From Onstottus_B arcticum (GTDB lineage Bacteria; Acidobacteriota; Blastocatellia; UBA7656), in NCBI GenBank assembly GCA_038040485.1, contig JBBPIE010000002.1, positions 248,001 through 312,000 of the forward strand: 64,000 nt of DNA, in the 5' to 3' direction. Of the stretch, positions 18,441-26,406 are shown in pieces. The position numbers and the translations under genes are program-made. Position 1 is the stretch's first letter, and each line of letters opens with the position of its first letter. The notes under the pieces were generated by a model. The model saw only the letters and a list, made by a program, of their open reading frames with translations. It searched no databases and was not told the origin of the DNA.

Positions 18441-18488
18441 AGGCTCGACCGTTGCCCGTAACCGCAAACCAACGCTGCTCCTTCTAAT

Positions 18489-19730
18489 TCACTTTGCCTT
18501 GACGTCGTAGCAAGCCAGCGTACCTTGATTCCTGATGTAAAGCTTCCCGGCGCAAACGACCGGGTGAGCCCAACTGGGCAAGCCTTGATCCGCGATTTGA
18601 AACCGGCCTTTCTCGCGATAACCGGTGGGACTCGCTTCTGCCAGACCGACCACATTGTTCTCGCTCAACAAGAAGAGCTGGCCGTCTGCGTAAGTGAGCG
18701 TTCCCTTCCCCACACTGCGGTCACGCCACATCGTCTTACCAGTAGCAAACTCAACACAGCTCAGAATCGCGTTGTTGAACCCGTAGAGATAGCCGTTCAG
18801 CAGCACGACTCCGCCGTGATGATTCATCATCTCCGTGCTGAAGTAGATCTCCTGCGCTTTGACCTCTCCGCCCTCAGCCTTCAAGCCAAGCAGAGCGCAC
18901 CCCGTTCCATAGGCCGACGTGTAGAAAACTTTGTTGTCAAAGACGACCGGAGTCGTGATGTTTGCCGTCCGGTTCGAGACCCGCTCGTATCGCCACATCA
19001 GTTTGCCGTCCACCGCTCGAACACCTACGCCTGCCCTTCCGGTGAATCCGACGATCGTGCGCACGCCTTGAATATCAGTCACGATGCACGACGAGTAACC
19101 GGCTTCGTCGCTCAGTTCCTTTGTCTGCCAGACGGTCTTGCCGGTCATCTTGTCGAGCGCGACGATGCTGGCCCCTTCACCGCCCGGAGTGACTATCACA
19201 CGAGCGCCGTCAATCAGCGGCGACTCGCTTATCAGCCAGCGCGGATTCCTGCCGCCGAAATCCTTCAGTATGTTTCGAGCCCACACGCCTGCCCCGTCGC
19301 TAAGCTTCAAGCAAGCCAGATCGCCGTTCTCGGTCAGCGCGTAAAGCCGGTCGTTATCTATCGTGGGAGTGCCGCGTGGTCCGGGTCCGCGATCCTGCCC
19401 CAGCGTCGCGCCAAGCGGCTTGACCCAAACAGTCTTGCCGTCAGCGCGGGTCAAACAAAAGACAGCGCTTTGGCCGCCCTTCACGCCTTGGACATAGATC
19501 CGGTCGCCTTTGATTGCGACTGAGCCGTAGCCCTCACCGAGACCGCTTATCGACCAGGCTACCGAAGGCCCCGCGGCCGGCCAGGTCTTCGAGAGTCCAG
19601 TGTCAGTTGAGATCCCGCTGCGATCCGGCCCGCGCCACTGCGGCCAGTCGGCGTCCGGGATTGGCCCGCTTGCTTTTGTCTGAACCAAAAACAGAAATAG
19701 AAGAAGGAATGCTCTAGTTGCGTGTTTCAC
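18489..19730 (-). CDS. PQQ-binding-like beta-propeller repeat protein, exported
   Basis: A 413-residue protein with a signal peptide (MKHATRAFLLLFLFLVQTKA). The mature start has DWPQWRGPDRSGIST, the family's WxGPxRxG signature, followed by repeated blades with GDRIYVQG, DGKTVWVKPLG, TGKTVWQTKE, DGKLMWRYE and TGKTMWRDR, each the typical Gly-Lys-x-x-Trp blade edge. It is of the outer-membrane BamB/PQQ-like class but has no dehydrogenase active-site motifs, so enzymatic activity is doubtful. It stands alone, convergent with 17721-18440 and divergent from the island to the right. Confidence 0.85.
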   Translation of the reverse strand: MKHATRAFLLLFLFLVQTKASGPIPDADWPQWRGPDRSGISTDTGLSKTWPAAGPSVAWSISGLGEGYGSVAIKGDRIYVQGVKGGQSAVFCLTRADGKTVWVKPLGATLGQDRGPGPRGTPTIDNDRLYALTENGDLACLKLSDGAGVWARNILKDFGGRNPRWLISESPLIDGARVIVTPGGEGASIVALDKMTGKTVWQTKELSDEAGYSSCIVTDIQGVRTIVGFTGRAGVGVRAVDGKLMWRYERVSNRTANITTPVVFDNKVFYTSAYGTGCALLGLKAEGGEVKAQEIYFSTEMMNHHGGVVLLNGYLYGFNNAILSCVEFATGKTMWRDRSVGKGTLTYADGQLFLLSENNVVGLAEASPTGYREKGRFQIADQGLPSWAHPVVCAGKLYIRNQGTLACYDVKAK

Positions 19731-20218
19731 TTGCGATGCTCCTTTGGGTTGTTGTTGGGCAGACGCGTTAATTGTCTTTCAGTCGCCGGTGCAATTCAAG
19801 ACGAAACGAGAAAGAGGTTCACGCAAAGACGCCAAGAAACGCAAAGACGCCAACAACTCTGAAAATGCATTTTGCGCCTTTTCGTTCCTTTGCGTCTTTG
19901 CGTGAAACTCTTCCTCTCGGTCGGCAATCAGCAATCGGAATGCGGCAATCCCGCCCCGCTTGCGGAGCGTTGAACACGGCGTGTAAGGTTGGCGCGAATA
20001 GAGATCAAGACGATGAAACTGAGATTAGCAGCAGTCTATCAATGGCGACTCCGGCACTTTCCGGAGGAATAATGTTCGTCCACGCCGAACGGGATCTGTT
20101 TGCGATTGGTTTGTGAAGTCATGAATCCGAGAGTCAAGGAGCATTCTTTAGTCTTTTGGGACTGAGATTTGTGCATGTCTAAAAACCCCCAACCCCGTCT
20201 TTCGCCTGAAACAAAGCA
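19731..20218. other. Intergenic region with imperfect inverted repeat, at the left edge of an accessory island
   Basis: About 490 bases with no convincing gene. Arms 19808-19832 and 19892-19916 are reverse complements with two mismatches over 25 bases, built around ACGCAAAGACGC. The downstream 250 bases are less GC-rich. A short frame starts at ATG 20175, reads 16 codons, and stops just inside the next gene's start, in the frame offset by one base. Confidence 0.55.
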
Positions 20219-21166
20219 TTGCTAACTTCAGCAGGCAGCCGGCGATTGACCAAAGATGATCTGCTGCAACTCGAGGTTCACCTGGACATGATCCATGGGT
20301 GGGCTGATCGAGTTCCCGCAACTACAGAGTTCTTCTTCATAGATTGGCAACCATTGCTCGTGCTTCCCCGAGTTCCCGGACTCACAAAGGAGGAGCTATC
20401 AATCGCTGCGTACCTCCAGCCACTACATTCTCAACTCTGTGCGATTGCAGTCCAAGTGCTTTGGAAAGCCGACCAGTTCATTCGTACTCTTTGTAATGCA
20501 CTCAATGCTGGTGATCTAATCGTTGGCGCAACAATGGCGCGTTCCCTTATTGAGACCGCAGCGTCGTTCGGTTGTGAAACGCACTCAATCACCACTATCT
20601 GGAAAGAAAGGAAGGCTCAGCCGGCTGCGGACCTGAATAGTCTCGCTGATTTCCATCAGAATGCGGTCAAAGTAATCGCCCAGATTCTCTTCGGAACCAA
20701 GCTCGAGAAGAATAAGGAGCCGGTAACAGGGGTCTCGCGCACCAACATTCTTACACTCATAGACAAGGCGGGCAAACTCTCTGAGCATCGAGGAATCCGC
20801 AAGCTTTACGATATTCTCTGCGATACCGTTCATCCTAGTATTGGATCAAATCGTTGCTTTTGGACCAAAGAGCCGAGCTCAAAGGATGGCCCAATTCGAC
20901 GTTTTGTAGCAAGCCGCAACGCTCCTAGCATTCTAGGCAATTTGCCATTCGCGATTGGGAAGACCACCATTTGGTCTCTACAATGGCTTGGACATATGTG
21001 GGTCTTATTGGAACGCACACGAAACGACCTTTGCCTGACTGCGAATATCTATGCATTACCTTACAAGTACTACGGCATAGTTTCCCCGGGTGATCCGAGT
21101 GGGTATTGTAGGTGCGGCTCAGGACAGCAAGAGGAAGAATGCAATCACAAGTTCGGTAGCAACTGA
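20219..21166 (+). CDS. Unknown protein with C-terminal SEC-C-like zinc motif
   Basis: A 315-residue soluble protein. The body is largely helical with a Trp/Leu-rich core (LCAIAVQVLWKADQFIRTL, then ARSLIETAASFGCET), faintly like DUF5677-type proteins, but I cannot assign it. The last ~20 residues, YCRCGSGQQEEECNHK, match the SEC-C zinc motif (CxCGSG...CH), which occurs on many accessory and defence proteins. The TTG start at 20219 has no ribosome binding site; the ATG at 20175 in the adjacent frame would supply 15 extra residues if one base were added, so the true 5' end is uncertain. Base composition is more AT-rich than the core genes around, which suggests transfer. Confidence 0.6.
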   Translation: MLTSAGSRRLTKDDLLQLEVHLDMIHGWADRVPATTEFFFIDWQPLLVLPRVPGLTKEELSIAAYLQPLHSQLCAIAVQVLWKADQFIRTLCNALNAGDLIVGATMARSLIETAASFGCETHSITTIWKERKAQPAADLNSLADFHQNAVKVIAQILFGTKLEKNKEPVTGVSRTNILTLIDKAGKLSEHRGIRKLYDILCDTVHPSIGSNRCFWTKEPSSKDGPIRRFVASRNAPSILGNLPFAIGKTTIWSLQWLGHMWVLLERTRNDLCLTANIYALPYKYYGIVSPGDPSGYCRCGSGQQEEECNHKFGSN

Positions 21167-21223
21167 AGGAAGATAGCTATTCTCAAAACCAGCAATGTCG
21201 GCAACGGCAAAAGGAGCATGGTT

Positions 21224-21574
21224 ATGGAAGATGTACTCGGAAAAATGCAACAAGATTCTTACGCAGCGAGGGACGATATGAACAGAAAGATCAGCGAAGA
21301 ACGATTCAAGCAGTTCTGCGCGGATGTGAAAGGCGCAGGCGATGAAGGTGACCGAGTGCACCAATTTCTCATCCGCCTACGCGCCGAATTGGGCTTCCAT
21401 AATCCTCAAATTACTTTGCCGGACACGCCGACTGGATCCGCGCGAGAAGCGGAGCTTGACGAGATATACCGGCTAATGGTCGAGCACAGAGAAACACCGT
21501 TCGATATTGAAGGGGCGATCAACAACGACTTACTGTGGGGACACAAACCTGGCTATACATACCATCGAGAATAG
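21224..21574 (+). CDS. Small hypothetical protein of accessory island
   Basis: A 116-residue, acidic and charged protein with no recognisable domain. AAGGAG (21211-21216) is seven bases before ATG 21224 but only one base before ATG 21218, so the former is chosen. Predicted to be mostly helical in the first 70 residues (ISEERFKQFCADVKGAGDEG). It follows the SEC-C gene by 57 bases on the same strand. The name and function are unknown. Confidence 0.5.
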   Translation: MEDVLGKMQQDSYAARDDMNRKISEERFKQFCADVKGAGDEGDRVHQFLIRLRAELGFHNPQITLPDTPTGSAREAELDEIYRLMVEHRETPFDIEGAINNDLLWGHKPGYTYHRE

Positions 21575-21805
21575 CTTTACTGTTGGCGAGTACCTCGCCC
21601 ACCGCGTCTAACAAACGCGCGTTCGAGCCCCCGAAGAAGAGGTCTTAGGTGCTTGGCGGGAGAAGAGCGGACACTCCCCGCCGAGCGAGTGGTGTCTGAC
21701 TTGGCATCGAGAACGTGCAGTTGAAACTGGCGTCGTTAGGAGTATCAACCCATCAACCTCTACCTGTCTAATTGAACCAGTATTATGCCTCGCAGAAGGA
21801 TTTCT

Positions 21806-22507
21806 ATGACCGAGCAAGAGTTTCGCAGCGATTTGACTATTATCGAGAGCGAAGTCGAGAGAGCCATTGAAAGCTTTTTCACATATGACGAAATCGGGAG
21901 CTTGGCAAGCAACAATGAAGAGATTCTCAAAAAGCTCAATGCGAATGCGCCTTTCTGGTATACGGTCCTATACGCTCTGCAATGTAGCTTCTATATTTCG
22001 CTAGGCCGAGTATTCGATGATAACCCAGACGCTCATTCAATTCATAAAGTCGTAAACGCCTGCATAGCCCACCCACAGTTCTTCTCGAAGGAAACGCTGA
22101 CCAAACGCAAAATGCAGTCATCCGAGAGTCAGAACAAGCATGAAAAGAGAGAACCAGCCTGGCTGAAGGAATACATCGCAAAAGCATTTGAACCTCGAAC
22201 GCAGGATCTTAGAGAACTAAGGCGAGCGTTAAAGAAATCGAGGGCAACCTATGATGCAGTTTGTCGAGATATTAGGAATAAAGTTTTTGCGCATAGAGAA
22301 CGAATAGATGTTGAAACAATCTCGGATTTGTTTAGCCAAAGTGAGGTTAGCGAGATTAAGCAAATACTCTACTCCCTTCATGACTTGGTAAGTGCCATAT
22401 GGGAGATGTACAACAACGGCCGGAAGCCTGATCTGGGCAAAAAACAGTACGATTATGCAAATCGCATCTCCACTGCGACTAACCGCCTCATTGATTCAAT
22501 TCAATAG
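21806..22507 (+). CDS. HEPN-motif protein (AbiU2-like), possible RNase
   Basis: A 233-residue, all-helical protein. AGAAGGA is five bases upstream of ATG 21806; a longer start at 21785 is possible. A long stretch (LNANAPFWYTVLYALQCSFY, then ISLGRVFDDN) is typical of HEPN/AbiU2 and related proteins. Residues 157-163 are RNKVFAH, an exact R-N-x4-H, the catalytic HEPN ribonuclease motif; the following residues are RERIDVE. HEPN toxins of this type act on RNA in abortive-infection and toxin-antitoxin systems. No MNT-type antitoxin is adjacent, which would be the usual partner. The function is inferred from this motif and the fold-like helical pattern only. Confidence 0.6.
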   Translation: MTEQEFRSDLTIIESEVERAIESFFTYDEIGSLASNNEEILKKLNANAPFWYTVLYALQCSFYISLGRVFDDNPDAHSIHKVVNACIAHPQFFSKETLTKRKMQSSESQNKHEKREPAWLKEYIAKAFEPRTQDLRELRRALKKSRATYDAVCRDIRNKVFAHRERIDVETISDLFSQSEVSEIKQILYSLHDLVSAIWEMYNNGRKPDLGKKQYDYANRISTATNRLIDSIQ

Positions 22508-22760
22508 GGGCGAATGGAGTACGCATAACAAGGCGATTAAGCGAAGGACGCGAAGCCAGTTTCGCAGTCCAGATCTGCCGGCCGGATTGCTTCCAATGAG
22601 GCGCGCGGAGTTTGCGCTTGAAGATTCTCCTGAGTCTTCGCGGGTCGCTTCGGACCTCAATCACTTCGGCACCTTGTAGTGCGCGAGCTTCTGAGACCGA
22701 AATCCCCGCACGTCGCCCGCGGTCAATTCCCACCCCGGGTCGGTTGTCATGCTCTCGACT

Positions 22761-22828
22761 GCCCTCCGTTAGGAGGGCCATGTTTATAGACACCGCGCGT
22801 GCCCGAACTCGCCCTCCGTCAGGAGGGC
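22761..22828 (+). repeat. Two REP-type hairpins left of the RAYT gene
   Basis: GCCCTCC-gtta-GGAGGGC (22761-22778) and a second copy with loop GTCA (22811-22828), each followed by CCATGT. The same unit occurs in reverse orientation at 23409-23476, so the four copies frame the RAYT gene. Confidence 0.8.
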
Positions 22829-22846
22829 CATGTCTGTCGTTCTGTT

Positions 22847-23314
22847 CTACTCGTCACTGAAGAATTCGAAAACATACTTGGCTTCATAAGCGATGTCGAA
22901 CTTCCGCAGCAGCGTCAGGTACTCGCTCTTGAAGCTCTTCTTTGCATGATGCTTCTCCTGATTGCGGATGTACCGAATCACCGAGTCCAGGTGCGAATGC
23001 GAGTAGGAGAATGCCCCGAAGCCCTCCTGCCAGTTGAACCTCCCTCTGATCCATCCTTTGCGCTTGATAAACTCGGTTGAGTCGGACTTCACGTCTCTGA
23101 TCAAATCCGAGAGCGCAATACTGGGCTTCAACCCGATCAAGATGTGAGCGTGATCCGGCATGCAGTTTATTTCAATGAGCTTCTGTCCCTGCTTACGGAC
23201 GATGCCGGTGATGTATTTCTGAAGCTCTTCTTTGAAATCCGGCCGGATTAGACTCTGCCTTACGGCGACGGCAAAGACGGTTTGAACGTAGATTTGTGAG
23301 AATGTGTGGGCCAT
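22847..23314 (-). CDS. REP-associated tyrosine transposase (RAYT; IS200/IS605-like Y1 transposase)
   Basis: A 155-residue single-domain Y1 HUH nuclease. GGAGG is five bases before ATG 23314. The HUH metal motif is MPDHAHILIGL (His-Ala-His), and the catalytic tyrosine lies in VIRYIRNQEKHHAKKSF. A Trp-rich substrate region, KGWIRGRFNWQEGFGAFSYS, is also present. RAYTs nick single-stranded REP hairpins. Here two REPs in direct orientation lie left and two in inverted orientation lie right of the gene, so the gene and repeats make a complete REPtron. There is no TnpB, so this is not an autonomous IS605. It is a domesticated transposase by family reputation. Confidence 0.9.
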   Translation of the reverse strand: MAHTFSQIYVQTVFAVAVRQSLIRPDFKEELQKYITGIVRKQGQKLIEINCMPDHAHILIGLKPSIALSDLIRDVKSDSTEFIKRKGWIRGRFNWQEGFGAFSYSHSHLDSVIRYIRNQEKHHAKKSFKSEYLTLLRKFDIAYEAKYVFEFFSDE

Positions 23315-23408
23315 GCTTGCCTCCAAGATCTAGATGGTACCCACGTGACCAGAGTATAAACCGATGGGCGGCGAAGGCGAAGGGATTTGAATGAGCGAGG
23401 TTAACATG

Positions 23409-23476
23409 GCCCTCCTGGCGGAGGGCAGGTACGTCTCTTCACGGGTTCTATAAACATGGCCCTCCTGACGGAGGGC
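23409..23476 (-). repeat. Two REP-type hairpins right of the RAYT gene, inverted orientation
   Basis: GCCCTCCtggcGGAGGGC (23409-23426) and GCCCTCCtgacGGAGGGC (23459-23476), both preceded by AACATG, the reverse complement of the CATGTT tail at the left copies. Spacers differ in the loop only. Confidence 0.8.
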
Positions 23477-23485
23477 TATTGCAGG

Positions 23486-23734
23486 CTACTTATGCCTACC
23501 TTTTCTCTTTGTTCTTTCAGGTAAAGCCGTGACCAAGGCGCGGAGAACAGTATTGACCGATTCGGGAGTGGTGAAAACCCGCGAGACTTCCGGATCGAGA
23601 AGCACCACAACGTGTTCTTTACTTATTCGACCAGCAAAGCGATTTGGCTTGGCCTTGCCATAGTCAAGGTCGTACCCCGATACCTTATCCTCCGATTTGT
23701 TGCGGTGCCATTTAGACCTCAACGTTTTTTTCAT
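23486..23734 (-). CDS. Antitoxin-like protein of a BrnT-type toxin-antitoxin pair
   Basis: An 82-residue protein; GGAAGGA precedes ATG 23734. It has DYGKAKPNRFAGRI, then VVVLLDPEVSRVFTTPESVNTVLRALV, the pattern of the small antitoxins that accompany BrnT-family toxins (VVLDPDVAxVFxxxESVNxALR). The basic tail KRKGRHK is unusual. Its start lies 23 bases inside the reading frame of a truncated BrnT-like fragment (23712-23819), the usual overlap for these pairs. It is therefore probably an orphan antitoxin. It abuts the REP at 23459-23476, so the array may have broken the locus. Confidence 0.7.
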   Translation of the reverse strand: MKKTLRSKWHRNKSEDKVSGYDLDYGKAKPNRFAGRISKEHVVVLLDPEVSRVFTTPESVNTVLRALVTALPERTKRKGRHK

Positions 23735-23819
23735 GGTCCTTCCGTTCCTCACCTGTCGGCGTTCGCGCGCTGATAATGCGGATGATTTCTTTGGATTTCT
23801 TACCGCGTCTTGTTGGCAT
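23712..23819 (-). pseudogene. Truncated BrnT-like toxin remnant
   Basis: A 35-codon frame reads MPTRRGKKSKEIIRIISART and then PTGEERKDHEK before its stop. The IIRIISART...ER...E sequence equals the C-terminus of BrnT toxins (RIISARxAtkrER). The preceding two-thirds of the toxin is missing; the DNA upstream codes for the end of the 23800-24546 gene instead. It overlaps the antitoxin start by 23 bases. Confidence 0.6.
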
Positions 23820-24546
23820 CAACGTTCCTGCGGCGGGCGCGGAGATAGACTCGCACGTCGTCGTTGCGCGGGTTCACGATGTAAACCGATACCCGTCCGT
23901 CCGGCAAAGTCTGAATCGTCGCCGGCGATGACAACGCGGTCAAGTACCAACCCGACGGCAGGACTACTGTGTTGCGCAAGCGCCCGAATGTGCGGTCCCA
24001 CACAAGCTCGTCGCCTTCCAAGAAATAGCTCTTCGCGTCGGTGTAAGTTTCCTTCAAGCGAATCCGGTTCGTCGATCCGGGTGCAAGAGGCCGCGCCAGA
24101 TAGGTCACTACTATCTCCGAATCATCGCTGACTTGTTCTACAGGAAGCTTGCGATCCTTTGCTTGTTTGCCCGAGATTACTTCCCACTTCAGGCCGTCGC
24201 CCGAGTCGAGATCGATGCTCTCCGGGTTGGTCACGTGGCTGCCAGCGCGGACTATGTTGAAGTAGTATTGCTCGCCTGGTTTTCGCGCGGTGTAGTCGTG
24301 AGTGATCCGAAACGCGTGCGACTCAGGTGCTTGAAGCTCATAGAGAATCTCTCGATCCTGGTAGGCCCGCTCGCTCGGCGGCGGAGCTTGAGCACGAGCA
24401 CCGCTGACCTGGGGAGTTTGAGCGCGAGCATCGCTGACCGGCGGAGCTTGAGCACGCGAGTCGCTGACAGGAAACTGGCTCGCGAAGCAGGCGACGACTG
24501 CGGCCACGGCGAAGACGCGAACGACTTGTCTGAAGGTCATCATCAT
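23800..24546 (-). CDS. Secreted protein, tandem paralog B, unknown
   Basis: A 248-residue exported protein. Residues 1-34 form a signal peptide (VFAVAAVVACFASQF...RAQA). Residues ~27-58 are a short repeat, VSDSRAQAPP, VSDARAQTPQ, VSGARAQAPP. The folded part starts with ILYELQAPESHAFRITHDYT. About 40% of positions look shared with the upstream gene product (ELxAPESHxF, then FNxxRxGS and LKxEVxxGxQA), so they are paralogs. The start codon overlaps the stop of that gene (ATGA), showing coupling. The family is not known to me; beta-sandwich folds are plausible. Confidence 0.65.
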   Translation of the reverse strand: MMMTFRQVVRVFAVAAVVACFASQFPVSDSRAQAPPVSDARAQTPQVSGARAQAPPPSERAYQDREILYELQAPESHAFRITHDYTARKPGEQYYFNIVRAGSHVTNPESIDLDSGDGLKWEVISGKQAKDRKLPVEQVSDDSEIVVTYLARPLAPGSTNRIRLKETYTDAKSYFLEGDELVWDRTFGRLRNTVVLPSGWYLTALSSPATIQTLPDGRVSVYIVNPRNDDVRVYLRARRRNVDANKTR

Positions 24547-25211
24547 TTGTTAACCTCCAGCTTCTTCGAATGAGGCAGACGCCGGGCCTTGATCGCTACT
24601 TCAAGCTGGCCGCCACTTCCGGGATTCACGAACGAGAGTTTCAGGCGGCCGTCCGGTTCGGTGAGCACTTGGGTCGCAACTGAACACGACACGACTTCAA
24701 ATCCCAGCGGGAGCACGACGCTGTTGCGAGGGATCCCAAGCGGCCTCTTGAAGACGATCGCGTCGCCTTCCGTGTAATAACTCTTGTCGTCTTTGTAGGT
24801 CTTGATGATCGCGATGCGGTATTCGCCTCGCGCGGGGACGGGATGCGCGAGGTGCACTTGAATGTACTTCGCGGTCGGTGTGAGCTGTGGCGCGGTGTCC
24901 TTGTTCGCGTCTGAAGCTACGGCGGCTTGAGCTTGCGCGCCGGTGACGACTTCGAACTTGAGCGGCTTACCTGTGGCGAGATCGATGACAGATTCGTCGC
25001 TCGCTTCGCTGCCCTCGCGAATCGGGTTGAAGTGAAACCGCGCGCCCGGACGAGTCTCGGTGACTTCGTAGTAGATCTTGAACTGATGGCTCTCAGGAGC
25101 GAGCAGCTCGTAGCGCGTGTAGGTATCCGCCGAGATGAACTGCGCCGGAGCGCTCGGAGATTGGCAAAGAATCAGAAGAGCTCCTGCAACCAGGAAGAAT
25201 TGGCTTTTCAT
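24543..25211 (-). CDS. Secreted protein, tandem paralog A, unknown
   Basis: A 222-residue exported protein; ATG 25211 begins a clean signal peptide (MKSQFFLVAGALLILCQS...APA). The body starts TRYELLAPESHQFKIYYEVT and has FHFNPIREGSEASDES, LKFEVVTGAQAQ, then YYTEGDAIVFKRPLG and PRNSVVLPLGFEVVSC. Each block has a counterpart in the downstream paralog, in the same order. It is the first gene of a two-gene operon, the stop overlapping the ATG of paralog B. Neither protein has metal, haem or catalytic motifs that I recognise. Confidence 0.65.
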   Translation of the reverse strand: MKSQFFLVAGALLILCQSPSAPAQFISADTYTRYELLAPESHQFKIYYEVTETRPGARFHFNPIREGSEASDESVIDLATGKPLKFEVVTGAQAQAAVASDANKDTAPQLTPTAKYIQVHLAHPVPARGEYRIAIIKTYKDDKSYYTEGDAIVFKRPLGIPRNSVVLPLGFEVVSCSVATQVLTEPDGRLKLSFVNPGSGGQLEVAIKARRLPHSKKLEVNK

Positions 25212-25301
25212 TGAGGTCACCGCTCTGTGGAGGCTCAAGGCAGAGGGATTATATCCGCAACGAGACCAGTGACAAGGGCAGTGGTTACTCGCGACGCACT
25301 C

Positions 25302-25439
25302 CTAACCGCAGAGTCGCAGAGACGCCGAGGTTACGCAGAGGGACTCGAAACTTCTCTGCGCATTTCTCAGCCGAGGTTACGCAGAGGCACTCGAAACTTC
25401 TCTGCGCAATTCTCCGCGTCTCAGCGACTCTGCGGTTTA
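25302..25439. repeat. Palindrome with internal 46-base tandem duplication
   Basis: Outer arms 25302-25325 and 25416-25439 are near-perfect reverse complements (CTAACCGCAGAGTCGCAGAG type). Inside are two 45-base copies, 25324-25368 and 25370-25414, differing at two positions. The same CTAACCGC arm sequence ends the palindromes at 30851-30949, 48793-48882 and 54317-54405. Confidence 0.8.
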
Positions 25440-25502
25440 CGGATTTCGAAATGTAATGACTTGCGCGGCTCCTGGAACGACTGGCCATCCCCGAACGGTC
25501 TC

Positions 25503-26402
25503 TCAGCTTCGTACTTGAGCGGCGGTCTTCACTCGATACACACCTGGCTCAACTCGATCAGCAAATCCTTCATCCACAAGCGCGTGATTCGCAAGCCCCG
25601 CTTCCCAACGCGGCAGCCCGGTCACCCGCGACAACTCACCGAGCAACGTCATGCCGGCGCTCTTCAAATAGGCTCGCGCGATCTCGCGAACTGCATCCGC
25701 ACGCTTCACTCGCGCTGACAACTCTTCAGCAAAGCGCGCTTCAGCCAGCGACCAGATGTAAGTGAACACCGGCTCATACAAGACTTCTGAGGGAATAACT
25801 TTCATCGCTCGCTGAAGCTCATCTATGACGCGAGTGAACCGCGCGCGATCGGTCACGCCCGATTCAACTCTAAGGTCGCGTGTGCCCATCTCCCACTCGC
25901 GGCGCAAGACTTTCAGCACCGCTCGCGCTTCGATAGAAAGCACCTCAGCCTCTTTTCTGCGGGGAACGCCCCACACCGCGTTGAAGTGCGGGATCAATCG
26001 GCGCGCGACAAAAGTCGATTTACCTCTCACAAGTTTTGCGTAGTAGACCCGCCCGCGCCGCATCACGTCGTCTTTGATTGTCCATGCGAGTCTTGATTCG
26101 GGATCTTTTTGTACGTTGCGCGGCATAAAGGCGTCGCGCCTTCCGCATACCGCGATGTAAAGCGAAGGCCCGGGCCGGCGCGCGTCGGTCAGAGTCGCGC
26201 AAAAGCCAAGCTCTTCGACCAGGTGCTCGGCGCGCACGGCATCTTCGACGCGAAGCTCCGGTATCCGCAGCCACGTTCGATCGCGGTAGGCTTCAAATTC
26301 TTCTGGTAAGAGCTGAATCGTCACATGTGAGGGCAGCGCCCGAGCTTTCGTTGCCGGCGGCGTCCGTGTGTTCATTCCCCGCAAAGCCCGATTCTTCGTC
26401 AT
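25503..26402 (-). CDS. Winged-helix DNA-binding protein, AlkZ-related (tentative)
   Basis: A 299-residue soluble protein. ATG 26402 sits four bases after the stop of the heptosyltransferase gene; the longer frame would overlap it by 38 bases. Recognised features: YRDRTWLRIPELRVEDAVRA, then the block PSLYIAVCGRRDA, DPESRLAWTIKDDV, RVYYAKLVRGKSTFV, which resembles the AlkZ-related group found in this phylum. The C-terminal half holds two winged-helix-like segments (MTLLGELSRVTGLPRWEAG). The conserved catalytic residues of true AlkZ/YcaQ glycosylases are not evident, so a repair role is a guess. It is probably cotranscribed with waaF. Confidence 0.55.
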   Translation of the reverse strand: MTKNRALRGMNTRTPPATKARALPSHVTIQLLPEEFEAYRDRTWLRIPELRVEDAVRAEHLVEELGFCATLTDARRPGPSLYIAVCGRRDAFMPRNVQKDPESRLAWTIKDDVMRRGRVYYAKLVRGKSTFVARRLIPHFNAVWGVPRRKEAEVLSIEARAVLKVLRREWEMGTRDLRVESGVTDRARFTRVIDELQRAMKVIPSEVLYEPVFTYIWSLAEARFAEELSARVKRADAVREIARAYLKSAGMTLLGELSRVTGLPRWEAGLANHALVDEGFADRVEPGVYRVKTAAQVRS

Positions 26403-26406
26403 CCGC

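Noticed and set aside
18525..19523. 332-codon frame opposite the PQQ propeller gene
   Set aside because: Antisense shadow; no ribosome binding site and no domain.
22847..23314. Full IS200/IS605 element
   Set aside because: There is no TnpB and no left/right end pair beyond the REPs; the gene is a RAYT.
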